Of a stretch of DNA of 32,506 nucleotides, positions 7,548-16,983 are shown in pieces. Numbering within the stretch: the first letter of the stretch is position 1; every line of letters begins with the position of its first letter. Origin of the DNA: Alphaproteobacteria bacterium (GTDB lineage: Bacteria; Pseudomonadota; Alphaproteobacteria; Paracaedibacterales; CAIULA01); contig CANJLN010000013.1 in NCBI GenBank assembly GCA_947475175.1, positions 1 through 32,506 of the forward strand. Direction: 5' to 3'. Both the position numbers and the translations under genes were made by a program. The notes under the pieces are model-generated. The model was not told where the DNA came from, ran no database searches, and saw nothing but the letters and a program-made list of their open reading frames with translations.

Positions 7548-8855
7548 TTAGAAGCTAACTTTTGTACCTACGACAAAAACGGCACCAGAGTTATTAGAAA
7601 TGGCTTGGTTTCCCTTGCCATCAATTGCCATGAATTGCTGTTGAACGGCCACTGCGTTTGCATTGGTTTTTGTCCTAATAAAGTCAACTTCACCAAACAC
7701 TTTCAACCCTTGCAAAGCGCTAAGGTCAACCGAAGTTGCGATGATATCGCTGGATGCATTACCAGTAGCATCTGTTCTGCGATCTGTGCGGTGATAGGCT
7801 GTAGCAAATTGGTACGCGCCTACAGTGTAGCTTGTACCAACGTTCCAAGCCTTACCTGCATTCCCTAGATGTGCGTCACCCAAGAGAAGTTTTCCTGCAT
7901 TCGAGCCGGAAGTATAGCGAGCAAGCGTGTTATCTTTCGGTAAGCGAGATTTGCCGTTATCAATCCAACCTGCGGCAACTTTCCACTTGTCGTAACCAAT
8001 GCTTCCGCTAAGTTGATAGGACCTTGCGTTCTTAAGAGTAATTTGACGTTGTCCAAATTGAGCTGGATCAACATAATGACTTTTTTCAGTCACGCCCACA
8101 ACTGCAAAGGCATAAGACCACTTATCTACAGAACCTTTGTAAGTCAAACCCAACGTCATGTTGCGTGTTCCATAAGGAGCAAGGGTTTTGTAAGCAGGGT
8201 AAATTCCACTTGAGTTTCCAACGGTTGGCGCATCACCAATCATGGCATTATTTCTGTTTGCATCACCCATGTGGGATGTGTTCGGTGTAAAAGCAAAACC
8301 AAGTTGGAAACCCATGACTTCAGGGCTATAAAAAACAGCCTTGGTTGCTTTTTTTGTTTCACCAACAAAATTAACACCTTTAATGGCGCCTGCTGAATAA
8401 TTGTACATACAATTCATGGTGCCATCGATACCGTTTGCACCGCCAATTAAATTAGCACCGCTTTCAGGCATTGTATCGTCTGGGCCGGTTACAGCACCAG
8501 CTTGCAAAGTACCAAAATTGCCATTGACCTCAACGTAGTTCTTGTTGACGTAAGCACTTGATCCAGGAATGGTTTCAAAGTTAATACGATACTTGTATTC
8601 CATTCCATTGGCAGCTTTACCAGTTACTGTGAAATAAAGATCAGATGCGCCAATTCCAATGTATGGCTCTGATCCGCCTTTGCCATTGTCGCTTCGTTGT
8701 TGTTTGGCTGAAGCAGCGTTAACAATAGTGTATCCATTCATTTTTAACGTTGGTGCTTGTGCATCAGCGCGGACCTGAGTCATGCTCGTCGTGTAGAGCA
8801 AACAGCCGGCTGCAACATACGCGAGAAGCCTAACTGGGTGGGTTCCCTTTTTCAT
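7548..8855 (-). CDS. Outer-membrane porin
   Basis: This encodes 435 residues from the ATG at 8855, which has GGAGA five bases upstream; an ATG 15 bases earlier lacks one. A signal peptide with charged MKKGTHPVR start ends near QVRADA. The mature part begins with a NGYTIVNAA strand and shows alternating beta strands separated by Gly/Asn-rich loops (for example NYVEVNGNFGTLQAGAV), the pattern of 16-strand porins (Porin_4/OmpC type). The last residue is Phe in VVGTKVSF, the usual BAM recognition ending. It should form a trimeric diffusion channel. Own promoter (8875-8903) and a strong terminator suggest a monocistronic, well-expressed gene. Confidence 0.85.
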   Translation of the reverse strand: MKKGTHPVRLLAYVAAGCLLYTTSMTQVRADAQAPTLKMNGYTIVNAASAKQQRSDNGKGGSEPYIGIGASDLYFTVTGKAANGMEYKYRINFETIPGSSAYVNKNYVEVNGNFGTLQAGAVTGPDDTMPESGANLIGGANGIDGTMNCMYNYSAGAIKGVNFVGETKKATKAVFYSPEVMGFQLGFAFTPNTSHMGDANRNNAMIGDAPTVGNSSGIYPAYKTLAPYGTRNMTLGLTYKGSVDKWSYAFAVVGVTEKSHYVDPAQFGQRQITLKNARSYQLSGSIGYDKWKVAAGWIDNGKSRLPKDNTLARYTSGSNAGKLLLGDAHLGNAGKAWNVGTSYTVGAYQFATAYHRTDRRTDATGNASSDIIATSVDLSALQGLKVFGEVDFIRTKTNANAVAVQQQFMAIDGKGNQAISNNSGAVFVVGTKVSF

Positions 8856-8874
8856 ATTATTCTCTCCCATTTTA

Positions 8875-8903
8875 ATTAAATGTATCTAAAAACATTAGCG
8901 CAA
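8875..8903 (-). promoter_or_regulatory. Candidate porin promoter
   Basis: On the minus strand TTGCGC (8898-8903) and TTTAAT (8875-8880) are 17 bp apart, close upstream of the porin ribosome binding site. Only visual evidence. Confidence 0.35.
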
Positions 8904-8982
8904 TAGTGCTGGATCTCGCTTAGATATGCAAGGCTGTGTATTGAAAACACAAAGGGAGAGAAACAATGTTGTGATGCTTTTA

Positions 8983-10461
8983 TCACAGTTTCTTTTTGAG
9001 AATTTCATTCACAAGCCCTGGGTTTGCTTTTCCTTGCAATACTTTCATGACAAGCCCAACAAAGAAACCAAACAACTGAACTTTTCCTTCTCTATAGTCA
9101 GCAACTTTGTCTGGATAATCATTCAGGATCTGTTCAATTGTTTTTTCAATAATCGATGGATCAGAAATTTGTTGAAGCCCAAGGTCTTTGACAAGGTCTT
9201 TGGGTGATTTTCCCGTTTCCCACATTTTGATAAAGACATCTTTGGCAATTTTGCCAGAGATGGTTCCATCAATAATAAGGTCAACAAGCGTTGCCAGATC
9301 GTTTTTCTTAAAGGGAAGGGATGATATGGAAACACTTTGTTTGTTCATTGCCCCAAATACTTCACTAATCAACCAATTCGCAATTAATTTAGCGGCTTGA
9401 CGTTTATCAGTGGACGTCGATGCCTTGACCACATCTTCATAATAGAACGCCGTTTCTTGCTCTGCTACTAGAACACTGGCATCATAAGGTGAAAGCCCAT
9501 AATCGTTTATGAATCTCGATTTTTTATCATCTGGTAGTTCTGGCATGGTTGTGCGTATTTTTTCAATGCGCTCTTGGGTTAGAATCAATGGTTTTAAATC
9601 GGGGTCTGGAAAATAACGATAATCATGCGCGTCTTCTTTGCTACGCATGGATCTTGTTTCTCCTTTGATATGATCAAAAAGGCGTGTTTCTTGGATAATT
9701 TCTCCGCCGTCTTCTAAAATTTCAAGTTGACGTTGAATCTCATATTCAATCGCTTGCCCTAAAAATCGAACGGAGTTCACATTTTTGATTTCTGCGCGTG
9801 TGCCAAGAGGTTCTCCTGGGCGTCTTAAAGAAATATTCGCATCGGCTCGAAGGCTTCCTTGCTCCATATTCCCATCACAACTACCCAAATACCGTAGGAT
9901 CGAGCGTAGTTTTTTTACATAAGCCATGGCTTCTTGAGAAGATCTCATTTCTGGTTCTGAGACAATTTCCATGAGCGCAATACCAGCCCTGTTCAAATCG
10001 ATGTACGAGAGAGAAGGGTGCAGATCGTGCGTGCTTTTCCCTGCGTCTTGTTCAATATGAATTCGAGTCAGATTGACACGTTTCGTTTTTTCATCTTCCA
10101 AATCAATATCTAAATATCCACCTGTGACAATGGGGCGTGTAAATTGAGAAATCTGATAACCAGTGGGCAAATCAGCATAGAAATAGTTTTTACGATCAAA
10201 GACGGAGACAAGATTGAGAATACCATTCAAGCCCAAACCTGTTTTGATGGCTTGATCAACACAATATCCATTAATGACGGGGAGCATGCCAGGCATACCG
10301 GCATCTAAAAAATTGACTTGTGTGTTCGGATCAGCGCCAAATTCAGTAGCACTGCCACTAAATAGTTTCGCTTTCGAGCTAACTTGAGCGTGAACTTCAA
10401 GGCCAATCACGACTTCCCACAAACCTGTGTTGCCTTTTACTAAGTTGGTATTATCAGTCAT
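8983..10461 (-). CDS. gatB: Aspartyl/glutamyl-tRNA amidotransferase subunit B
   Basis: This encodes 492 residues from the ATG at 10461; the open frame extends to a TTG at 10476 that would overlap gatA. GatB binds mischarged Glu-tRNA(Gln) or Asp-tRNA(Asn) and phosphorylates it before amide transfer. Family hallmarks are [12 protein letters not shown] at the start, [33 protein letters not shown] and the C-terminal YqeY-like tail with GFFVGLVMK and [12 protein letters not shown]. It begins 4 bases after the gatA stop, so the two are one operon. gatC is encoded separately at 16693-16977. Confidence 0.95.
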   Translation of the reverse strand: MTDNTNLVKGNTGLWEVVIGLEVHAQVSSKAKLFSGSATEFGADPNTQVNFLDAGMPGMLPVINGYCVDQAIKTGLGLNGILNLVSVFDRKNYFYADLPTGYQISQFTRPIVTGGYLDIDLEDEKTKRVNLTRIHIEQDAGKSTHDLHPSLSYIDLNRAGIALMEIVSEPEMRSSQEAMAYVKKLRSILRYLGSCDGNMEQGSLRADANISLRRPGEPLGTRAEIKNVNSVRFLGQAIEYEIQRQLEILEDGGEIIQETRLFDHIKGETRSMRSKEDAHDYRYFPDPDLKPLILTQERIEKIRTTMPELPDDKKSRFINDYGLSPYDASVLVAEQETAFYYEDVVKASTSTDKRQAAKLIANWLISEVFGAMNKQSVSISSLPFKKNDLATLVDLIIDGTISGKIAKDVFIKMWETGKSPKDLVKDLGLQQISDPSIIEKTIEQILNDYPDKVADYREGKVQLFGFFVGLVMKVLQGKANPGLVNEILKKKL

Positions 10462-10465
10462 CGTG

Positions 10466-11938
10466 CTACTCGCCAATTTGGATATGTTTTTTGAAATCAG
10501 CGGCGTCTTCTAACACAGCTGCGATATTGAATAAGGTTTGTTCGGATAAATGAGGGCCAATCAATTGCAATCCAAGAGGCAGGCCATCATTATCAACACC
10601 GCTTGGCACAGAAATTCCAGGAAGACCGGCTAGGTTTACGGTCACTGTAAATATATCATTCAAATACATGGTCACCGGATCGGTTGGTCTTTCATCAAGG
10701 GCAAAAGCCGCTGTTGGCGTTGTTGGCGTTAGTAAGACATCAACCTCTTTAAACGTGTTTTCAAAATCTTGCGTGATGAGTTTTTGAACTTTTTGAGCTT
10801 TGAGGTAATAGGCGTCATAGTAACCTGCTGAGAGCACATAGGTCCCAATCATAATGCGTCGTCTGACTTCTTCTCCAAATCCCTCGCGACGGGTATTTTC
10901 GTATAATTCGTCTAATGTTTTGCCTTCAACACGTACACCATAACGCACCCCATCATAACGTGCGAGATTAGAGGATGCTTCAGCAGGGGCTATAATGTAA
11001 TAGGTCGGCAAGGCATAAGACGTTGTTTTAAGGCTTACGTGGTGGATTGTCGCTCCAGCTTGTACGAGCCAATCCATTCCTTTTTGTAAAAGCTTTTGAG
11101 CATCTTCATTTAAGTTCTCTGAGTATTCTTTTACAATTCCAACTTTTAAACCCTTGGCGCTGGGAGATAAATTCGAAAGATAATCCGGGATTTTCACATT
11201 CAAAGACGTGGCATCTTTTTTGTCATGGCTTGCCATTGTTTGGAGCATTAAAGCGGCGTCTCGAACAGTGTGGGTCAGTGGGCCTGCTTGATCCAACGAT
11301 GACGCAAAGGCAACCATTCCGTAACGTGAGCAAAGACCATAAGTAGGTTTAATGCCAACAAGACCAGAAAAGGCTGCTGGCTGACGAATCGATCCTCCCG
11401 TGTCAGAGGCTGTCGCTGCAAGAGCAAGGTGTGCTGCAACGGCAGCGGCTGATCCACCCGATGATCCGCCTGGGACAATTTGTTTACCTGGATTGCTTTT
11501 CTTTTTCCATGGACTGATAACAGGACCAAAAGCACTGGTGATGTTGGCCGATCCCATAGCGAACTCGTCCATGTTCGTTTTACCCAAAAAGACAGCGCCT
11601 GCATCCAAAAGGTTTTGACTGACGGTTGATTCATAAGGGGGCACGAAATTGCTTAAGATTTTTGAGGCAGCTGTTGTTCTAATCCCTTTTGTGCAAAAAA
11701 GATCCTTGATACCCAAAGGTAATCCCTCAAGTGGTCTTGCTTTGTTTTCGGCGATGCGCTGATCAGATTCCTTGGCTTGAGCCAGAGCAATTTCAGGCGT
11801 TTCTGTAATGTAAGCATTCAGATCTTTGTGTTTTTCCATGCGATCAATAAAGGCTTGGGTTAAATCAACTGCACTACATTTTTTATTTAAAAGAGCTTCA
11901 CGTGCTTCTGTCAGGGTCAGATCAGTCAGGGCTTTCAT
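10466..11938 (-). CDS. gatA: Aspartyl/glutamyl-tRNA amidotransferase subunit A
   Basis: This encodes 490 residues from the ATG at 11938, giving the normal [13 protein letters not shown] start; 14 extra codons are open upstream. It is an amidase-signature enzyme that releases ammonia from glutamine for GatB. The catalytic triad is Lys78 (GLPLGIKD), cis-Ser159 in [14 protein letters not shown] and nucleophile Ser183 in [10 protein letters not shown]. Length is normal. It is the first gene of a gatA-gatB pair; gatC, often first in the operon, is missing here. The ribosome binding site before the ATG is weak. Confidence 0.95.
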   Translation of the reverse strand: MKALTDLTLTEAREALLNKKCSAVDLTQAFIDRMEKHKDLNAYITETPEIALAQAKESDQRIAENKARPLEGLPLGIKDLFCTKGIRTTAASKILSNFVPPYESTVSQNLLDAGAVFLGKTNMDEFAMGSANITSAFGPVISPWKKKSNPGKQIVPGGSSGGSAAAVAAHLALAATASDTGGSIRQPAAFSGLVGIKPTYGLCSRYGMVAFASSLDQAGPLTHTVRDAALMLQTMASHDKKDATSLNVKIPDYLSNLSPSAKGLKVGIVKEYSENLNEDAQKLLQKGMDWLVQAGATIHHVSLKTTSYALPTYYIIAPAEASSNLARYDGVRYGVRVEGKTLDELYENTRREGFGEEVRRRIMIGTYVLSAGYYDAYYLKAQKVQKLITQDFENTFKEVDVLLTPTTPTAAFALDERPTDPVTMYLNDIFTVTVNLAGLPGISVPSGVDNDGLPLGLQLIGPHLSEQTLFNIAAVLEDAADFKKHIQIGE

Positions 11939-12043
11939 ATTCAACTCAAGGTTCCGTCGATGGTAATTCAGTTTCAACACTTTACCATATATGAGGGTGG
12001 ATGCAAGTAGGAGTGGTTTTTAATTAGAAAACAACGAATTATT

Positions 12044-12082
12044 AACTTTTATTTACTACTATTAATATAAATAATAAAAGTT
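12044..12082 (+). promoter_or_regulatory. Inverted repeat in the leader of a small secreted-protein gene
   Basis: Perfect 10-bp arms AACTTTTATT (12044-12053) and AATAAAAGTT (12073-12082) flank a 19-bp A+T-rich spacer. The second arm touches the GGAG ribosome binding site. It could be an operator or an RNA hairpin that affects translation. Confidence 0.4.
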
Positions 12083-12094
12083 GGAGTTTTGTTC

Positions 12095-12556
12095 ATGAAT
12101 AAATTTATTGTCAATTTAATGATTGTTCTATTTTTATTGATCAGCTATTCATATGCAATGGATCCTTTAGATGACGATCCTCAGCAAACTGCTGCCGCAA
12201 GAGCAAGAACAGCAACTTCTGTTGCGGATGATGCTATTCTTGGTATGACAGAGGAAGTAAAAGAAGTTATCAATAAATTAAGTCGTTTGGCTGATGAGCG
12301 AAACTTGCAAGAAGGTTTCATGGGAAGAGCTGCAAGTGTGCCAGTGAATATGAATAAGACGATAAAAAGTGAACGAGCCTCTGTAGCGTTTCTTTTGCTA
12401 GATACTATGGCTGAGACTATTGGTGACTTAGAAGATGAAGAAGAAAAATGCGTTGCAACTATAAAGGCGGCAATTGGATCTGAAGGCCGTCAAACATTAT
12501 TAGCTAACCATCCGGAGTTTAGCAGCAACGTGATAGAATTGCTTAAAGCAAGGTGA
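12095..12556 (+). CDS. Small secreted protein of unknown function
   Basis: This encodes 153 residues from the ATG at 12095, preceded by GGAG 8 bases upstream; a TTG two codons earlier is the only alternative. A clear signal peptide (MNKFIVNLMIVLFLLISYSYA) is followed by an acidic MDPLDDDPQQ segment, an Ala/Arg/Thr stretch, and predicted helices (EEVKEVINKLSRLADERN; AFLLLDTMAETIGDLEDEEEK). There is no cysteine pair and no motif I recognise. The gene stands alone between divergent gatA and convergent cytochrome b561. It is probably lineage-specific; in a host-associated bacterium it might be exported to the surface or host, but nothing in the sequence proves this. Confidence 0.7.
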   Translation: MNKFIVNLMIVLFLLISYSYAMDPLDDDPQQTAAARARTATSVADDAILGMTEEVKEVINKLSRLADERNLQEGFMGRAASVPVNMNKTIKSERASVAFLLLDTMAETIGDLEDEEEKCVATIKAAIGSEGRQTLLANHPEFSSNVIELLKAR

Positions 12557-12562
12557 TAGGTG

Positions 12563-13108
12563 TTATCTTTTCTTCGGCAGCATTCGAACCAATACCGTGT
12601 CTTTTAAAATAAGGTGATGATAAAAAGCAGCGAACACATGTAAAAACAAAAACCCAATCAAAGCAAAGGCAGCATTAGTGTGAACTTGACCTGCAAATTT
12701 TGAAAGCTCATGGCTTTCTTCAAATACATAAGGAATGGTAAAGAGATTGAAAAAGCTGATGGTATATCTTCCCGCATCAGACATGATAAAACCACTGATT
12801 ACCATTGTTGCCATCGCTGCATACAAAACATACACGCTCATACGCGCAAAAATCCCTTTTAAACCATTTACTGTTATTCGCGGCGTAGGATTCGATAGAC
12901 GCCATACCAAACGAAATGCCAAAAGCATTATTAAAAGAACACCTGTTGATTTATGCAGCGTATAAGTCGTCCATTTCAAAGACGAAGGCTGCATATCAGC
13001 CATGATAAATCCAACAACAAGCATTCCTATGATAACAAAAGCCATGAACCAATGTATGAATTTAGAGACAACGCCAAATTCTTTTAAAGTATTCCTAATT
13101 TTTCGCAT
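12563..13108 (-). CDS. Cytochrome b561 family protein
   Basis: This encodes 181 residues with four membrane helices. Candidate heme b ligands are His19 (KFIHW), His52 (TLHKSTG), His143 (QVHTNAAF) and His157 (FLFLHVFAAF), matching the prokaryotic CybB pattern of two histidines on each side of the bundle. Members carry electrons between the quinone pool and periplasmic acceptors, and some act as superoxide:quinone oxidoreductases. It lies 41 bases after the TlpA-like gene on the same strand, so periplasmic redox work in common is possible. The C-terminus is basic (LPKKR), fitting a cytoplasmic end. Confidence 0.85.
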   Translation of the reverse strand: MRKIRNTLKEFGVVSKFIHWFMAFVIIGMLVVGFIMADMQPSSLKWTTYTLHKSTGVLLIMLLAFRLVWRLSNPTPRITVNGLKGIFARMSVYVLYAAMATMVISGFIMSDAGRYTISFFNLFTIPYVFEESHELSKFAGQVHTNAAFALIGFLFLHVFAAFYHHLILKDTVLVRMLPKKR

Positions 13109-13149
13109 AAGTGGCCTCCTGCCAGAAAATAGATCATGTACAATATATA

Positions 13150-13737
13150 TTAAGCTAATTGTGCTAATAAAAGGTTAACGACTTTTTTGTCATCCCATTC
13201 TATAGGGCCACTAATACGCCCAACTTCTTGTCCATCTTTGTTAATAAAGACTGTGGATGGCAGGCCTTTAATCTGCATTGCCTGTATCAGCGTTGATTGT
13301 GGATCTATTGCAATTGTTAAATTTTTAATCGACTTTTGCTTATAAAAGGCTGCAATAAACTGTGGCGTTTGATTCTCTGTAGCAATTGCTACGTAGTGCA
13401 CCTCCTGGTTGCTTGCTAAAACATCAAATTTTGGTAACTCAGCCACACAAGGATTGCACCATGTTGCCCAAAAATGAAGGATAACTGGCTTTCCTTTGTA
13501 ATCTGCTAGTTGGATTTGTTTTTCTTCAAACTGATCATCTCCAACTTTCTTATAAACGGCAAAAGGAGTATCAGGCACTGACTTTGTTGGCTTTGTGGAT
13601 GTGTAATTCAAATCGAGAAGCGTAAGAGAAGCCTCTTCTGTTTGATCTTGCTTAGGTTTTGTTGAAGGAGTGCATTTGTATAGAGTCACAAGCACTACGG
13701 CTATGATGATGCCAACCCAGAAATTCTTATCTTTCAT
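13150..13737 (-). CDS. TlpA/ResA-like membrane-anchored thioredoxin
   Basis: This encodes 195 residues from the ATG at 13737, which has AAGGA 7 bases upstream; a TTG-started frame extends 22 codons further without support. One N-terminal membrane anchor (about 6-20) is followed by a linker and a thioredoxin fold with the active site WATWCNPCVAE (Cys94, Cys97), the downstream VHYVAIATENQ strand and the cis-proline loop IKGLPSTVFI. Such periplasmic proteins reduce disulfides, commonly for cytochrome c or oxidase CuA assembly. A cox operon occurs 6 kb away, which agrees with that role. The exact partner cannot be read from the sequence. Confidence 0.85.
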   Translation of the reverse strand: MKDKNFWVGIIIAVVLVTLYKCTPSTKPKQDQTEEASLTLLDLNYTSTKPTKSVPDTPFAVYKKVGDDQFEEKQIQLADYKGKPVILHFWATWCNPCVAELPKFDVLASNQEVHYVAIATENQTPQFIAAFYKQKSIKNLTIAIDPQSTLIQAMQIKGLPSTVFINKDGQEVGRISGPIEWDDKKVVNLLLAQLA

Positions 13738-13819
13738 GTTTTGTTCCTTCTGCCCGAAATATTTCAAGATCTCTAGATTGCCACACAGTATAGCTCCCCG
13801 CAAGGCGCTCTTCCATTTT

Positions 13820-13858
13820 CGTCATCGCGAGCGGAGGAGCGTGGCGATCCAGAGATCT
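13820..13858 (+). repeat. Half copy of palindromic repeat family B
   Basis: CGTCATCGCGAGCGGAGGAG and the following GTGGCGATCCAGAG correspond to the left half of the element inside coxB (19757-19793). The right half is absent. It lies between ssb and the TlpA-like gene. Confidence 0.65.
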
Positions 13859-13882
13859 TTATTTGCTATGGTAGTCTATACA

Positions 13883-14335
13883 TCAAAACGGAACATCGTC
13901 ATCCAAATCAGCGTAATTCCCTGGTGCCTGCGATTCAGCAGGTGAGCCAGAGCTCTCATAATCCTGACCGCCTCCACCAGAACCTTTGCTATCCAAAAGA
14001 GTCATTTCTCCTTTAAAACGAGACAGCAAAACTTCTGTTGTATAACGCTCTTGACCATTTTGGTCCGTCCACTTACGCGTTTGGAGTTGTCCCTCAACAA
14101 AGACCTTTGAGCCTTTTCTTAGATATTTTTCAGCTACATCAGAAAGATGCTCATTCATCACAACGATACGATGCCATTCTGTTTTTTCTTTGCGCTCACC
14201 GGTGACTTTGTCTTTCCAAGACTCACCTGTAGCAATAGAAAAATTAACAATCTTAAAGCCATCAGATGTATGGCGAATTTCAGGGTCCTTGCCAAGATTA
14301 CCCACCAAAATCACTTTATTCACAGATCCAGCCAC
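13883..14335 (-). CDS. ssb: Single-stranded DNA-binding protein
   Basis: This encodes 150 residues. The OB fold starts [20 protein letters not shown] and contains the TEWHRIVVM strand and [16 protein letters not shown] Gly/Ser-rich disordered linker (about 117-140) leads to the acidic tip DLDDDVPF that binds partner proteins in replication and repair. The start is GTG at 14335, with AGGAG (14345-14349) 9 bases upstream. It is divergent from erpA, with a 97-bp A+T-rich region between them that should hold both promoters. Confidence 0.97.
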   Translation of the reverse strand: MAGSVNKVILVGNLGKDPEIRHTSDGFKIVNFSIATGESWKDKVTGERKEKTEWHRIVVMNEHLSDVAEKYLRKGSKVFVEGQLQTRKWTDQNGQERYTTEVLLSRFKGEMTLLDSKGSGGGGQDYESSGSPAESQAPGNYADLDDDVPF

Positions 14336-14432
14336 TGTTCATTACTCCTTCCAAAAATAATTAAATTGCAATATAATATCGTTATTTATAGCATTGTTTT
14401 CATTTCTGTGCAGAGTAAAAAAAGGGTGTAAA

Positions 14433-14762
14433 ATGCAATTAACTATTACAGATTCGGCAGCAGCTCGTATTTCAACTTTGATACAGACCGAAAATTCTTC
14501 TGGAATATTGCGTTTGCGCATTCGTGTTTCGGGTGGAGGTTGTTCAGGTTTTCAATATGGCTTTGTCCTTGACGATGCATTGCTGCCAGATGACCTTGTT
14601 TTTGGAAAAGATGATGTTTCAGTTATCATTGATGAAATCTCTCTGGGGCTTTTGGATGGCAGCCAGGTAGACTACGTTGAAGATTTATCCTCAGCATCAT
14701 TTGTCATTAAAAATCCAAACGCAGCATCCTCTTGTGGTTGTGGAAATTCTTTTTCTCTCTAA
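14433..14762 (+). CDS. erpA: A-type iron-sulfur cluster carrier (ErpA/HesB family)
   Basis: This encodes 109 residues from the ATG at 14433, matching the usual MQLTITDSAA N-terminus; an upstream in-frame ATG adds 13 unlikely residues. The three cluster-binding cysteines are Cys37 in SGGGCSGF and Cys101/Cys103 in SSCGCGNSF. These carriers receive Fe-S clusters from the scaffold and hand them to apo-enzymes; the choice between ErpA and IscA names is from overall similarity only. It is the first gene of a probable erpA-PLD-xthA-gatC operon. Confidence 0.9.
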   Translation: MQLTITDSAAARISTLIQTENSSGILRLRIRVSGGGCSGFQYGFVLDDALLPDDLVFGKDDVSVIIDEISLGLLDGSQVDYVEDLSSASFVIKNPNAASSCGCGNSFSL

Positions 14763-14779
14763 ATTTAAGGAAAATAAAA

Positions 14780-15913
14780 ATGAAAAAAAAGCTAAGTTCA
14801 TTAACGTTTTTTGCTTCTCTTTTTCTATTCGTTGTCTTTTTTGCTCACTCTCAAGCCGCAGAAGAAATTTTTCTACCAGCTAGCTGCCCCAAAAGCGGTC
14901 TAATTGTTTTTCCAGATGACACGCGTAATGTTAATGGAATGGCTCTCCTTGGAGAAATGATTGACTGTGCAAAAACAAAAATTGATCTTGTGATGTACAC
15001 ACTAACCAGTGACATGCTGGTTGATAAATTGGTAACGGCCAGGACACGTGGTGTCGCAGTTCGCGTCATCAAAGAAATGAAAGTCTTTCAATATCCAGGC
15101 AAAACAGTTCCCGACGCAGACAAAGATCCTCAATTACAAAAATTAAGAAATGCTGGAATTGAGATTCATTCCCTTCCAAAACGCTTTTCAGACATCTCTG
15201 ACAAAGCACAAGCCCATCACAAAGTTCTGCTCGTTGACGATCAATATGCTGTTGTGATGTCTACCAACTGGGATATTGGGTCAGCTTACATTACCAGAGA
15301 TTTTGGTTTGGTATTAACCAAAGAAAAATACGCTGCAGAACTGACTGAAATTCAAGCCGTTTTTGAAGCGGATTGGAATAATGTTGTAATCACCCCTCAG
15401 AACCCCAATCTTGTTTGGGGTCCCGACAATCAAATCCAAAAACTGCATGCGCTGATTGAGAGCGCAACGCACAGCATCAGCATTTACCAACAAGGCTTTA
15501 GTGACCCTGAGATGACAACCTTGCTGTGCACAAAAGCTAAAGCCGGGGTTAAAGTCAATCTTTTGATGGGACCATTTCCTTTTAATGGCGACAAAGATGT
15601 TAATAACCCCTGCCAGGAACAACTCATTCAAGCAGGCGGAGAGGTGCGATTTAACACGGACCATTACATGCATCCAAAAGTCGTTGTGATTGACGATAAG
15701 GTAGCCTGCATTGGTTCCTGTAATTTCTATCCGCCTTCTCTGAAATATAACCGTGAAGTTGGCGTTATTACAGCTGATCCAGCAGTTCTCGCAGATCTCT
15801 TAGGAACTTTTATTGCAGATTGGGCAGGCGCAAAAAGCTTTGAGGAAGGGAAATCTATCAGAATAAATTGGCCGGAAATCGTAGAAGTGCATAAAGCCAG
15901 AGCAGCACACTGA
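14780..15913 (+). CDS. Secreted phospholipase D-like protein with two HKD motifs
   Basis: This encodes 377 residues from the ATG at 14780, with AAGGA 8 bases upstream. The signal peptide is a KKK start, a Phe/Leu-rich core and cleavage likely after HSQA (about residue 26). Two catalytic motifs are present: AHHKVLLVDD with STNWD (His146, Lys148, Asp153) and MHPKVVVIDD with GSCNF (His298, Lys300, Asp305). That is the full pseudo-dimeric PLD arrangement, so an active phosphodiesterase is likely. Substrate could be phospholipid or nucleic acid. A periplasmic or secreted location and the host-associated look of the genome make an envelope or host-membrane role thinkable, but unproven. Its TGA overlaps the xthA ATG by one base. 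Confidence 0.88.
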   Translation: MKKKLSSLTFFASLFLFVVFFAHSQAAEEIFLPASCPKSGLIVFPDDTRNVNGMALLGEMIDCAKTKIDLVMYTLTSDMLVDKLVTARTRGVAVRVIKEMKVFQYPGKTVPDADKDPQLQKLRNAGIEIHSLPKRFSDISDKAQAHHKVLLVDDQYAVVMSTNWDIGSAYITRDFGLVLTKEKYAAELTEIQAVFEADWNNVVITPQNPNLVWGPDNQIQKLHALIESATHSISIYQQGFSDPEMTTLLCTKAKAGVKVNLLMGPFPFNGDKDVNNPCQEQLIQAGGEVRFNTDHYMHPKVVVIDDKVACIGSCNFYPPSLKYNREVGVITADPAVLADLLGTFIADWAGAKSFEEGKSIRINWPEIVEVHKARAAH

Positions 15914-16683
15914 TGAAAATTGTCACTTGGAATGTGAACTCAATTCGAATGCGCCTTCCCATTGTGTCTCAGTGGCTAACGGACAATCAACCCGATGTGG
16001 TTTTGTTGCAAGAACTGAAATGCATGAATGAGGCCTTTCCAAGACAAGAGATCGAGGATCTGGGTTACAATGTAGCCACTCATGGTCAAAAGACCTTTAA
16101 CGGGGTTGCTATTCTGTCCAAAAAACCATTAGAGGATGTGGTTTGTGGTCTCCCAACTTTTTCAGACGATGAACAAGCACGATACATCGAAGCTGTGACT
16201 GGTTCTATTCGTGTTGCCTCTGTTTATGTTCCCAATGGTCAAGAAGTAGGCAGTGATAAATACGCTTATAAATTAGATTTCATGGGGAAACTCCGCCAGC
16301 ACATGGAACAGCTTTTAGAATTCGAAGAAATTTGTGTTGTGGGTGGAGATTATAACATTGCTCCAATGGACATGGATGTGCACCACCCAGAGGCATGGAG
16401 AGATAAAATTCTATGCTCAAACCAAGAGCGCAGCGCTTTTAGAAGCCTTTTGAATTTGGGTTATCAAGACGCCATTCGAATTTTTCACCAGGGTATTGGC
16501 CCTTTTAGTTGGTGGGATTATAGATCGCAAGGGTATGCAAATAACGAAGGGCTCAGAATTGATCATCTGTTGCTGTCCCCTATGGCCAGTGATTGTGTTA
16601 CAGATTGCAATGTTGATCCACTGCCAAGGGGGCTAGACAAACCATCCGATCATGCGCCAGTATGGTGCCAATTGAAAATATGA
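15913..16683 (+). CDS. xthA: Exodeoxyribonuclease III
   Basis: This encodes 256 residues, typical of XthA, which repairs abasic sites and 3' blocked ends. Metal- and DNA-binding motifs are WNVNSIRMR, LLQELK with the catalytic Glu, GGDYNIAP, LRIDHLLLSP and the C-terminal PSDHAPVW with the catalytic Asp-His pair. The ATG overlaps the preceding PLD stop (TGATG), so translation is probably coupled, and gatC follows after 9 bases. It acts in the cytoplasm, unlike the secreted neighbour. Confidence 0.95.
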   Translation: MKIVTWNVNSIRMRLPIVSQWLTDNQPDVVLLQELKCMNEAFPRQEIEDLGYNVATHGQKTFNGVAILSKKPLEDVVCGLPTFSDDEQARYIEAVTGSIRVASVYVPNGQEVGSDKYAYKLDFMGKLRQHMEQLLEFEEICVVGGDYNIAPMDMDVHHPEAWRDKILCSNQERSAFRSLLNLGYQDAIRIFHQGIGPFSWWDYRSQGYANNEGLRIDHLLLSPMASDCVTDCNVDPLPRGLDKPSDHAPVWCQLKI

Positions 16684-16692
16684 GGTCTCTTT

Positions 16693-16977
16693 ATGTCCCT
16701 AACCAAAGAAAATGTCAAAAAAATCGCTAGGCTTTCTCGCATCAAAATCGAGGAAGGCGAGCATGAGCAAATAGCTGATCAGCTGAATTCAATCATGAGC
16801 TGGATTGATCAGTTGAATGCTGTCAACACAGACGGCATTGACTTGGATTGTACCAACGAACAGTTGATGGAAGAGCGCGAAGACATCGTCACCGACGGCA
16901 ATATAGTCGACGCGATTCTATCGAATGCAACGGCGTCTCAGCACAATATGTTTGCCGTGCCTAAGGTTGTTGAGTAG
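16693..16977 (+). CDS. gatC: Aspartyl/glutamyl-tRNA amidotransferase subunit C
   Basis: This encodes 94 residues. The family pattern is clear: LTKENVKKIARLSRIKI, then LNSIMSWIDQLNAVNTDGID, and a C-terminal NMFAVPKVVE. GatC wraps around GatA-GatB and is needed for the transamidation complex. GAGG lies 7 bases before the ATG, overlapping the xthA stop. It is transcribed from the opposite strand to gatA-gatB about 5 kb away, so expression of the subunits is not coupled by an operon. Confidence 0.95.
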   Translation: MSLTKENVKKIARLSRIKIEEGEHEQIADQLNSIMSWIDQLNAVNTDGIDLDCTNEQLMEEREDIVTDGNIVDAILSNATASQHNMFAVPKVVE

Positions 16978-16983
16978 CATTCT

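Noticed and set aside
11275-11634. Open frame of 119 codons opposite or within gatA
   Set aside because: It is a shadow of the well-supported gatA frame, with no start signal or recognisable motif.
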